Source of the DNA: Gymnothorax reevesii
Lineage: Eukaryota > Chordata > Actinopteri > Anguilliformes > Muraenidae
Length of the DNA stretch: 64,000 bases
Assembly: GCA_029721435.1 (NCBI GenBank)
Contig: CM056581.1
Location: forward strand, 69,736,712-69,800,711
Direction of reading: 5' to 3'
The stretch's first letter is position 1. The number at the start of each line of letters is the position of its first letter. A program made the position numbers and the translations under genes. Below, in pieces: positions 34,444-45,403 of this stretch. The notes under the pieces are model-generated. The model did no database searches. It saw only the letters and a list, made by a program, of their open reading frames with translations, and was not told the origin of the DNA.

Positions 34444-35112
34444 CAAAACCCAAAACCAGTGAAGTTGGCACGTTGTGTAAATCGTAAATAAAAACAGAAT
34501 ACAATGATTTGCAAATCCTTTTCAACCAATATACAATTGAATACACTGCAAAGACAAGTTACTTAATGTTCAAACAGGTAAACTTTGTAATTTTTTGTAA
34601 ATATTATCTCATTTGGAATTTGATGCCTGCAACATGTTTCAAAAAAGCTGGCACAAGTGGCAAAAAAGACTGAGAGAGTTGAGGAATGCTCATCAAACAC
34701 TTAATTGGAACATCCCACCGGTGAACGGGCTAATTGGGAACAGGGGGGTGCCATGATTGGGTATAAAAGTAGCTTCCCTGAAATGCTCAGTTATTCACAA
34801 ACAAGGATGGGGCGAGGGTCACCACTTAGTGAACAAATGCGTGAGCTGATTGTCGAACAGTTTAAAAACAACATTCCTCAACGAGCTATTGCAAGAAATT
34901 AAGGATTTTATCATCTACGGTCCGTAATATCGTCAAAAAGTTCAGAGAATCTGGAGAAATCACTGCACGCAAGCGACAAGGTCAAAAACCATCATTGAAT
35001 GCCCGTGACCTTCGATCCCTCGGGCGGTACTGCATCAAAAACCGACATCAGTGTGTAAAGGACATCACCACATGGGCTCAGGAACACTTCAGAAAACCAC
35101 TGTCAGTCACTA
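34444..35112 (+). mobile_element. Truncated Tc1 copy with a 1-bp deletion (partner of 29153)
   Basis: Left 669 bases, same break point, same missing base and stop after 65 codons as the copy 5291 bp to the left. The shared lesion shows the two were copied together. Confidence 0.9.
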
Positions 35113-38100
35113 AACCACAGTGCTGTGGTTTAACCAGAATCGGCCCTGGGATATGTAGGCTGTGCTGTGGTTTAACCAGAATCAGCCCTGGGATATGTAG
35201 TCTGTGCTGTGGATGAAACAGAATCGGCCCTGGGATATTTAGGCTGTGCAGTGGTTTAACCAGAATCAGCCCTGGGATATGTAGTCTGTGCTGTGGTTTA
35301 AACAGAATCAGCCCTGGGATATGTAGGCTGTGCTTGGTTTAACCAGAATCAGCCCTGGGACATGTAGTCCGTGCTGTGGTTCATTCAGAATCGGCCCTGG
35401 GATATGTAGGCTGTGCTGAGGTTTAACCAGAATCAGCCCTGGGATATGTAGGCTGTGCTGTGGTTAAACCAGAATCAGCCCTGGGATATCTAGTCTGTGC
35501 TGTGGTTTAAACAGAATCGGCCCTAGGATATGTAGGCTGTGCTGTGGTTTAACCAGAATCAGCCCTGGGATATGTAGTTTGTGCTGTAGTTTAACCAGAA
35601 TCAGCCCAGGGATATGTAGTCTATGCTGTGGTTTATACAGAATCAGCCCAGGGATATGTAGTCTATGCTGTGGTTTAACCAGAATCAGCCCTGGGATATG
35701 TAGTCTGCGCTGTGGTTTAAAAAGAATCGGCCCTGGGATATGTAGGTTGTGCTGTGGTTTAAACAGAATCGGCCCTGGGATATGTAGTCTGAGCTGTGGT
35801 TTAACCAGAATCGGCGCTAAGATATGTAGTCTGTGCTGTGATTAAAACAGAATCGGCCCTGGGATATGTAGGCTGTGCAGTGGTTTTAACAGAATCAGCC
35901 CCTTGGATATGTAGGCTGTGCTGTGGTTTAACCAGAATCAGCCCTGGGATATGTAGTCTGTGCTGTGGTTTAAACAGAATCGGCCCTGGGATATGTAGGC
36001 TGTGCTGTGGTTTAACCAAAATCGGCCCTGGGATATGTAGGCTGTGCTGTGGCATAACCAGAATCAGCCCTGGGATATGTAGTCTGTGCTGTGGTTTAAC
36101 CAGAATCAGCCCTGGGATATGTAGTCTGTGCTGTGGTTTATTCAGAATCGGCCCTGGGATATGAAGGCTGTGCTGTGGTTTAACCAGAATCAGCCCTGGG
36201 ATATTTAGGCTGTGCTGTGATTTGACCAGAATCAGCCCTGGAATATGTAGTCGGTGCTGTAGTTTAAACAGAATCAGCCCTGGGATATGTAGGCTGTTCT
36301 GTGGTTTAACCAGAATCGGCCCTAGGATATGTAGGCTGTGCTGTGGTTTAACCAGAATCGGCCCTGGGATATGTAGTCTGTGCTGTGGTTTAAACAGAAT
36401 CGTCCCTGGGATATGTAGTCTGTGCTGTGGTTTAACCAGAATCGGCCCTGGGATATGTAGTCTGTGCTGTGGTTTAAACAGAATCGGCCCTGGGATATGT
36501 AGGCTGTGCAGTGGTTTAACCAGAATCAGCCCTAGGATATGTAGTCTGTGCTGTGGTTTAAACAGAATCAGCCCTGGGATATGTAGGCTGTGCTGTGGTT
36601 TAACCAGAATCAGCCCTGGGATATGAAGGCTGTGCTGTGGTTTAACCAGAATCAGCCCTGGGATATGCAGTCTGTGCTGTGGTTTAAACAGAATCGGCCC
36701 TGGGATATGTAGGCTGTGCTGTGTTTTAACCAGAATCGGCCCTGGGATATGTAGGCTGTGCTCGGGCATAACCAGAATCAGCCCTGGGATATGTAGTCTG
36801 TGCTGTGGCTTAACCAGAATCGGCCCTGGGATATGTAGGCTGTGCTGTGGTTTAACCAGAATCAGCCCTGGGATATGTAGTCTGTGCTGTGGTTTAAACA
36901 GAATCCGCCCTGGGATATGTAGGCTGTGCTGTGGTTTAACCAGAATCAGCCGTGGGATATTTAGGCTGTGCTGTGGTTTTACCTGAATCAGCCCTGGGAA
37001 ATGTAGTCTGTGCTGTGGTTTAAACAGAATCGGCCCTAGGATATGTAGGCTGTGCTGTGGTTTAACCAGAATCCGCCCTGGGATATGTAGGCTGTGCTGT
37101 GGCATAACCAGAATCAGCCCTGGGATATGTAGTCTGTGCGGTGGTTTATACAGAATCGGCCCTGGGATATGTAGGCTGTGCTGTGGTTTAACCAGAATCA
37201 GCGCAGGGATATGTAGGCTGTGCTGTGGTTTAACCAGAATCAGCCCTGGGATACGTATACTGTGCTGTGGTTTAAACAGAATCGGCCCCGTGATATGTAG
37301 GCTGTGCTGTGGTTTAACCAGAATCGGCCCTGGGATATGTAGGCTATGCTGTGGCATAACCAGAATCAGCCCTGGGATATGTAGTCTGTGCGGTGGTTTA
37401 TACACAATCTGCCCTGGGATATGTAGGCTGTGCTGTGGTTTAACCAGAATCAGCCCTGGGATACGTATTCTTTGCTGTGGTTTAAACAGAATCGGCCCTG
37501 TGATATGTAGGCCGCGCTGTGGTTTAACCAGAATCAGCCCTGGGATATGTAGGCTGTGCTGTGGTTTATACGGAACCAGCCCTGGGATATGTAGTCTGTG
37601 CTGTAGTTTAACCAGAATCAGCCCTGGGATATGTAGCCTGTGCTGTGGTATAACCAGAATCAGCCCTGGGATATGTAGTCTGTGCTGTGGTTTATACAGA
37701 ATCATCCCTGGGATATGTAGTCTGTGCTGTGGTTTAAAAAGAATCGGCCCTGGGATATGTAGGTTGTGCTGTGGTTTAAACAGAATCGGCCATGGGATAT
37801 GTAGTCTGAGCTGTGATTTAACCAGAATCAGCCCTGGGATATGTATTCTGTGCTGTGGTTTAACCAGAATCTGCCCTGGGATATGTAGTTTGCGCTGTGG
37901 TTTAAACAGAATCAGCCCTGGGATATGTAGTCTGTGCTGTGGTTTAAACAGAATCGGCCCTGGGATATGTAGGCTGTGCTGTGGTTTAACCAGAATCAGC
38001 CCAGGGATATGTAGGCTGTGCTGTGGTTTAACCAGAATCAGCCCTGGGATACGTATTCTGTGCTGTGGTTAAAACAGAATCGGCCCCGTGATATGTAGGC

Positions 38101-39188
38101 TGTGCTGTGGTTTAACCAGAATCGGCCCTGGGATATGTAGGCTATGCTGTGGCATAACTAGAATCAGCCCTGGGATATGTAGTCTGTGCGGTGGTTTATA
38201 CACAATCTGCCCTGGGATATGTAGGCTGTGCTGTGGTTTAACCAGAATCAGCCCTGGGATACGTATTCTTTGCTGTGGTTTAAACAGAATCGGCCCTGTG
38301 ATATGTAGGCCGCGCTGTGGTTTAACCAGAATCAGCCCTGGGATATGTAGGCTGTGCTGTGGTTTATACGGAATCAGCCCTGGGATATGTAGTCTGTGCT
38401 GTAGTTTAACCAGAATCAGCCCTGGGATATGTAGCCTGTGCTGTGGTATAACCAGAATCAGCCCTGGGATATGTAGTCTGTGCTGTGGTTTATACAGAAT
38501 CATCCCTGGGATATGTAGTCTGTGCTGTGGTTTAAAAAGAATCGGCCCTGGGATATGTAGGTTGTGCTGTGGTTTAAACAGAATCGGCCATGGGATATGT
38601 AGTCTGAGCTGTGATTTAACCAGAATCAGCCCTGGGATATGTATTCTGTGCTGTGGTTTAACCAGAATCAGCCCTGGGATATGTAGTCTGTGCTGTGGTT
38701 TAAACAGAATCAGCCCTGGGATATGTAGGCTGTGCTGTGGTTTAACCAGAATCTGCCCTGGGATATGTAGTTTGTGCTGTGGTTTAAACAGAATCAGCCC
38801 TGGGATATGTAGGCTGTGCTGTGGTTTAACCAGAATCAGCCCTGGGATATGTAGTCTGTGCTGTGGTTTAAACAGAGTCGTCCCTGGGATATGTAGTCTG
38901 TGCTGTGGTTTAACCAGAATCGGCCCTGGGATATGTAGTCTGTGCTGTGGTTTGAACAGAATCAGCCCTGGGATATGTAGGCTGTTCTGTGGTTTAACCA
39001 GAATCGGCCCGAGGATATGTAGGCTGTGCTGTGATTTAACCAGAATCGGCCCTGGGATATGTAGGCTGTGCTGTGGCATAACCAGAATCAGCCCTGGGAT
39101 ATGTAATCTGTGCTGTGGTTTTAACAGAATCAGCCCTGGGATATGTAGGCTGTGCTTGGTTTAACCAGAATCAGCCCTGGGATATGTA
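35113..39188. repeat. Satellite segment 9
   Basis: About 97 monomers spanning the end of the 5291-bp pair and most of the left copy of the 4285-bp pair. Long minus frames are at 37705-35801 (634 codons) and 39079-38069 (336), with + frames at 37290-38072 and 38088-39164. An uninserted 41-bp monomer lies near 35320-35362. Confidence 0.95.
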
Positions 39189-40106
39189 CAAAACCCAAAA
39201 CCAGTGAAGTTGGCACGTTGTGTAAATCGTAAATAAAAACAGAATACAATGATTTGCAAATCCTTTTCAACCAATATTCAATTGAATACACTGCAAAGAC
39301 AAGTTACTTAATGTTCGAACAGGTAAACTTTGTAATTTTTTGTAAATATTATCTCATTTGGAATTTGATGCCTGCAACATGTTTCAAAAAAGCTGGCACA
39401 AGTGGCAAAAAAGACTGAGAGAGTTGAGGAATGTTCATCAAACACTTAATTGGAACATCCCACCGGTGAACGGGCTAATTGGGAACAGGGGGGTGCCATG
39501 ATTGGGTATAAAAGTAGCTTTCCTGAAATGCTCAGTCATTCACAAACAAGGATGGGGCGAGGGTCACCACTTAGTGAACAAATGCGTGAGCTGATTGTCG
39601 AACAGTTTAAAAACAACATTACTCAACGAGCTATTGCAAGAAATTTAGGGATTTCATCATCTACGGTCCGTAATATCGTCAAAAGGTTCAGAGAATCTGG
39701 AGAAATCACTGCACGTAAGCGACAAGGCCAAAAACCAACATTGAATGCCCGTGACCTTCGATCCCTCGGGCGGTACTGCATCAAAAACCGACATCAGTGT
39801 GTAAAGGACATCACCACATGGGCTCAGGAACACTTCAGAAAACCACTGTCAGTAACTAAACCACAGTGCTGTGGTTTAACCAGAATCGGCCCTGGGATAT
39901 GTAGGCTGTGCTGTGGTTTAAGCAGAATCGTCCCTGGGATATGTAGTCTGTGCGGTGGTTTAACCAGAATTGGCCCTGGGATATGTAGTCTGTGCTGTGG
40001 TTTGAACAGAATCAGCCCTGGGATATGTAGGCTGTTCTGTGGTTTAACCAGAATCGGCCCGAGGATATGTAGGCTGTGCTGTGATTTAACCAGAATCAGC
40101 CCTGGG
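35822..40106 (+). repeat. Left copy of a 4285-bp tandem duplication
   Basis: Landmarks recur 4285 bp to the right: frame starts 35838/40123, 36222/40507, 37290/41575, 38088/42373, and Tc1 copies 39189/43474. The junction is visible at 40107, where CAGCCCTGG from the Tc1-proximal side is followed by GATATGTAGTCTGTGCTGTG and then ATTAAAAC, as at 35822. Confidence 0.88.
39189..39858 (+). mobile_element. Truncated Tc1 copy (left copy of 4285-bp pair)
   Basis: Left 670 bases ending at the common break, with GTCAGTAACTA before the palindrome and NNITQRAIARN in the first helix-turn-helix. The transposase frame from 39450 runs in frame into satellite to 40130 (226 codons), ending where the duplication junction brings in a variant monomer. 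Confidence 0.9.
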
Positions 40107-43100
40107 ATATGTAGTCTGTGCTGTGATTAAAACAGAATCGGCCCTGGGATATGTAGGCTGTGCAGTGGTTTTAACAGAATCAGCCCCTTGGATATGTAGG
40201 CTGTGCTGTGGTTTAACCAGAATCAGCCCTGGGATATGTAGTCTGTGCTGTGGTTTAAACAGAATCGGCCCTGGGATATGTAGGCTGTGCTGTGGTTTAA
40301 CCAAAATCGGCCCTGGGATATGTAGGCTGTGCTGTGGCATAACCAGAATCAGCCCTGGGATATGTAGTCTGTGCTGTGGTTTAACCAGAATCAGCCCTGG
40401 GATATGTAGTCTGTGCTGTGGTTTATTCAGAATCGGCCCTGGGATATGAAGGCTGTGCTGTGGTTTAACCAGAATCAGCCCTGGGATATTTAGGCTGTGC
40501 TGTGATTTGACCAGAATCAGCCCTGGAATATGTAGTCGGTGCTGTAGTTTAAACAGAATCAGCCCTGGGATATGTAGGCTGTTCTGTGGTTTAACCAGAA
40601 TCGGCCCTAGGATATGTAGGCTGTGCTGTGGTTTAACCAGAATCGGCCCTGGGATATGTAGTCTGTGCTGTGGTTTAAACAGAATCGTCCCTGGGATATG
40701 TAGTCTGTGCTGTGGTTTAACCAGAATCGGCCCTGGGATATGTAGTCTGTGCTGTGGTTTAAACAGAATCGGCCCTGGGATATGTAGGCTGTGCAGTGGT
40801 TTAACCAGAATCAGCCCTAGGATATGTAGTCTGTGCTGTGGTTTAAACAGAATCAGCCCTGGGATATGTAGGCTGTGCTGTGGTTTAACCAGAATCAGCC
40901 CTGGGATATGAAGGCTGTGCTGTGGTTTAACCAGAATCAGCCCTGGGATATGCAGTCTGTGCTGTGGTTTAAACAGAATCGGCCCTGGGATATGTAGGCT
41001 GTGCTGTGTTTTAACCAGAATCGGCCCTGGGATATGTAGGCTGTGCTCGGGCATAACCAGAATCAGCCCTGGGATATGTAGTCTGTGCTGTGGCTTAACC
41101 AGAATCGGCCCTGGGATATGTAGGCTGTGCTGTGGTTTAACCAGAATCAGCCCTGGGATATGTAGTCTGTGCTGTGGTTTAAACAGAATCCGCCCTGGGA
41201 TATGTAGGCTGTGCTGTGGTTTAACCAGAATCAGCCGTGGGATATTTAGGCTGTGCTGTGGTTTTACCTGAATCAGCCCTGGGAAATGTAGTCTGTGCTG
41301 TGGTTTAAACAGAATCGGCCCTAGGATATGTAGGCTGTGCTGTGGTTTAACCAGAATCCGCCCTGGGATATGTAGGCTGTGCTGTGGCATAACCAGAATC
41401 AGCCCTGGGATATGTAGTCTGTGCGGTGGTTTATACAGAATCGGCCCTGGGATATGTAGGCTGTGCTGTGGTTTAACCAGAATCAGCGCAGGGATATGTA
41501 GGCTGTGCTGTGGTTTAACCAGAATCAGCCCTGGGATACGTATTCTGTGCTGTGGTTTAAACAGAATCGGCCCCGTGATATGTAGGCTGTGCTGTGGTTT
41601 AACCAGAATCGGCCCTGGGATATGTAGGCTATGCTGTGGCATAACCAGAATCAGCCCTGGGATATGTAGTCTGTGCGGTGGTTTATACACAATCTGCCCT
41701 GGGATATGTAGGCTGTGCTGTGGTTTAACCAGAATCAGCCCTGGGATACGTATTCTTTGCTGTGGTTTAAACAGAATCGGCCCTGTGATATGTAGGCCGC
41801 GCTGTGGTTTAACCAGAATCAGCCCTGGGATATGTAGGCTGTGCTGTGGTTTATACGGAACCAGCCCTGGGATATGTAGTCTGTGCTGTAGTTTAACCAG
41901 AATCAGCCCTGGGATATGTAGCCTGTGCTGTGGTATAACCAGAATCAGCCCTGGGATATGTAGTCTGTGCTGTGGTTTATACAGAATCATCCCTGGGATA
42001 TGTAGTCTGTGCTGTGGTTTAAAAAGAATCGGCCCTGGGATATGTAGGTTGTGCTGTGGTTTAAACAGAATCGGCCATGGGATATGTAGTCTGAGCTGTG
42101 ATTTAACCAGAATCAGCCCTGGGATATGTATTCTGTGCTGTGGTTTAACCAGAATCTGCCCTGGGATATGTAGTTTGCGCTGTGGTTTAAACAGAATCAG
42201 CCCTGGGATATGTAGTCTGTGCTGTGGTTTAAACAGAATCGGCCCTGGGATATGTAGGCTGTGCTGTGGTTTAACCAGAATCAGCCCAGGGATATGTAGG
42301 CTGTGCTGTGGTTTAACCAGAATCAGCCCTGGGATACGTATTCTGTGCTGTGGTTAAAACAGAATCGGCCCCGTGATATGTAGGCTGTGCTGTGGTTTAA
42401 CCAGAATCGGCCCTGGGATATGTAGGCTATGCTGTGGCATAACTAGAATCAGCCCTGGGATATGTAGTCTGTGCGGTGGTTTATACACAATCTGCCCTGG
42501 GATATGTAGGCTGTGCTGTGGTTTAACCAGAATCAGCCCTGGGATACGTATTCTTTGCTGTGGTTTAAACAGAATCGGCCCTGTGATATGTAGGCCGCGC
42601 TGTGGTTTAACCAGAATCAGCCCTGGGATATGTAGGCTGTGCTGTGGTTTATACGGAATCAGCCCTGGGATATGTAGTCTGTGCTGTAGTTTAACCAGAA
42701 TCAGCCCTGGGATATGTAGCCTGTGCTGTGGTATAACCAGAATCAGCCCTGGGATATGTAGTCTGTGCTGTGGTTTATACAGAATCATCCCTGGGATATG
42801 TAGTCTGTGCTGTGGTTTAAAAAGAATCGGCCCTGGGATATGTAGGTTGTGCTGTGGTTTAAACAGAATCGGCCATGGGATATGTAGTCTGAGCTGTGAT
42901 TTAACCAGAATCAGCCCTGGGATATGTATTCTGTGCTGTGGTTTAACCAGAATCAGCCCTGGGATATGTAGTCTGTGCTGTGGTTTAAACAGAATCAGCC
43001 CTGGGATATGTAGGCTGTGCTGTGGTTTAACCAGAATCTGCCCTGGGATATGTAGTTTGTGCTGTGGTTTAAACAGAATCAGCCCTGGGATATGTAGGCT

Positions 43101-43473
43101 GTGCTGTGGTTTAACCAGAATCAGCCCTGGGATATGTAGTCTGTGCTGTGGTTTAAACAGAGTCGTCCCTGGGATATGTAGTCTGTGCTGTGGTTTAACC
43201 AGAATCGGCCCTGGGATATGTAGTCTGTGCTGTGGTTTGAACAGAATCAGCCCTGGGATATGTAGGCTGTTCTGTGGTTTAACCAGAATCGGCCCGAGGA
43301 TATGTAGGCTGTGCTGTGATTTAACCAGAATCGGCCCTGGGATATGTAGGCTGTGCTGTGGCATAACCAGAATCAGCCCTGGGATATGTAATCTGTGCTG
43401 TGGTTTTAACAGAATCAGCCCTGGGATATGTAGGCTGTGCTTGGTTTAACCAGAATCAGCCCTGGGATATGTA
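39859..43473. repeat. Satellite segment 10
   Basis: About 86 monomers, mostly the right copy of the 4285-bp pair. It has minus frames of 634 (41990-40086) and 336 (43364-42354) codons and a + frame of 358 codons (42373-43449). Confidence 0.95.
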
Positions 43474-44391
43474 CAAAACCCAAAACCAGTGAAGTTGGCA
43501 CGTTGTGTAAATCGTAAATAAAAACAGAATACAATGATTTGCAAATCCTTTTCAACCAATATTCAATTGAATACACTGCAAAGACAAGTTACTTAATGTT
43601 CGAACAGGTAAACTTTGTAATTTTTTGTAAATATTATCTCATTTGGAATTTGATGCCTGCAACATGTTTCAAAAAAGCTGGCACAAGTGGCAAAAAAGAC
43701 TGAGAGAGTTGAGGAATGTTCATCAAACACTTAATTGGAACATCCCACCGGTGAACGGGCTAATTGGGAACAGGGGGGTGCCATGATTGGGTATAAAAGT
43801 AGCTTTCCTGAAATGCTCAGTCATTCACAAACAAGGATGGGGCGAGGGTCACCACTTAGTGAACAAATGCGTGAGCTGATTGTCGAACAGTTTAAAAACA
43901 ACATTACTCAACGAGCTATTGCAAGAAATTTAGGGATTTCATCATCTACGGTCCGTAATATCGTCAAAAGGTTCAGAGAATCTGGAGAAATCACTGCACG
44001 TAAGCGACAAGGCCAAAAACCAACATTGAATGCCCGTGACCTTCGATCCCTCGGGCGGTACTGCATCAAAAACCGACATCAGTGTGTAAAGGACATCACC
44101 ACATGGGCTCAGGAACACTTCAGAAAACCACTGTCAGTAACTAAACCACAGTGCTGTGGTTTAACCAGAATCGGCCCTGGGATATGTAGGCTGTGCTGTG
44201 GTTTAAGCAGAATCGTCCCTGGGATATGTAGTCTGTGCGGTGGTTTAACCAGAATTGGCCCTGGGATATGTAGTCTGTGCTGTGGTTTGAACAGAATCAG
44301 CCCTGGGATATGTAGGCTGTTCTGTGGTTTAACCAGAATCGGCCCGAGGATATGTAGGCTGTGCTGTGATTTAACCAGAATCAGCCCTGGG
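40107..44391 (+). repeat. Right copy of the 4285-bp tandem duplication
   Basis: Nearly identical to 35822-40106. Because 35822-37540 also belongs to the 5291-bp unit, part of this block exists three times in the window (about 30531-32250, 35822-37540 and 40107-41825). Confidence 0.88.
43474..44143 (+). mobile_element. Truncated Tc1 copy (right copy of 4285-bp pair)
   Basis: Left 670 bases with the common break. The transposase frame from 43735 continues through satellite to 44709 (324 codons), ending RLCLV at the 41-bp monomer before the next Tc1 copy. Confidence 0.9.
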
Positions 44392-44733
44392 ATATGTAGT
44401 CTGTGCTGTGGTTTAAACAGAGTCGTCCCTGGGATATGTAGTCTGTGCTGTGGTTTAACCAGAATCGGCCCTGGGATATGTAGTCTGTGCTGTGGTTTGA
44501 ACAGAATCAGCCCTGGGATATGTAGGCTGTTCTGTGGTTTAACCAGAATCGGCCCGAGGATATGTAGGCTGTGCTGTGATTTAACCAGAATCGGCCCTGG
44601 GATATGTAGGCTGTACTGTGGCATAACCAGAATCAGCCCTGGGATATGTAATCTGTGCTGTGGTTTTAACAGAATCAGCCCTGGGATATGTAGGCTGTGC
44701 TTGGTTTAACCAGAATCAGCCCTGGGATATGTA
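44144..44733. repeat. Satellite segment 11 (shortest spacer between Tc1 copies)
   Basis: Only 14 monomers separate two Tc1 copies whose offset is 1260 bp (30 x 42). This is the smallest composite unit in the window. The block contains an internal duplication of about six monomers (the GTTTGAACAG and GGCCCGAGG variants occur twice, 252 bp apart). Confidence 0.93.
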
Positions 44734-45403
44734 CAAAACCCAAAACCAGTGAAGTTGGCACGTTGTGTAAATCGTAAATAAAAACAGAATACAATGATTT
44801 GCAAATCCTTTTCAACCAATATTCAATTGAATACACTGCAAAGACAAGTTACTTAATGTTCGAACAGGTAAACTTTGTAATTTTTTGTAAATATTATCTC
44901 ATTTGGAATTTGATGCCTGCAACATGTTTCAAAAAAGCTGGCACAAGTGGCAAAAAAGACTGAGAGAGTTGAGGAATGCTCATCAAACACTTAATTGGAA
45001 CATCCCACCGGTGAACGGGCTAATTGGGAACAGGGGGGTGCCATGATTGGGTATAAAAGTAGCTTTCCTGAAATGCTCAGTCATTCACAAACAAGGATGG
45101 GGCGAGGGTCACCACTTAGTGAACAAATGCGTGAGCTGATTGTCGAACAGTTTAAAAACAACATTACTCAACGAGCTATTGCAAGAAATTTAGGGATTTC
45201 ATCATCTACGGTCCGTAATATCGTCAAAAGGTTCAGAGAATCTGGAGAAATCACTGCACGTAAGCGACAAGGCCAAAAACCAACATTGAATGCCCGTGAC
45301 CTTCGATCCCTCGGGCGGTACTGCATCAAAAACCGACATCAGTGTGTAAAGGACATCACCACATGGGCTCAGGAACACTTCAGAAAACCACTGTCAGTAA
45401 CTA
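44734..45403 (+). mobile_element. Truncated Tc1 copy (first of the 3697-bp series)
   Basis: Left 670 bases with the common break. The frame from 44995 runs to 45759 (254 codons). The same organisation recurs at 48431 and, partly, at 52128. Confidence 0.9.

Larger units (their letters stand above)
32250..37540 (+). repeat. Right copy of the 5291-bp tandem duplication
   Basis: Matches about 26980-32250 with very few differences visible, including shared private lesions in the Tc1 copies. The low divergence by eye suggests recent unequal exchange, or alternatively an assembly duplication. Confidence 0.85.
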
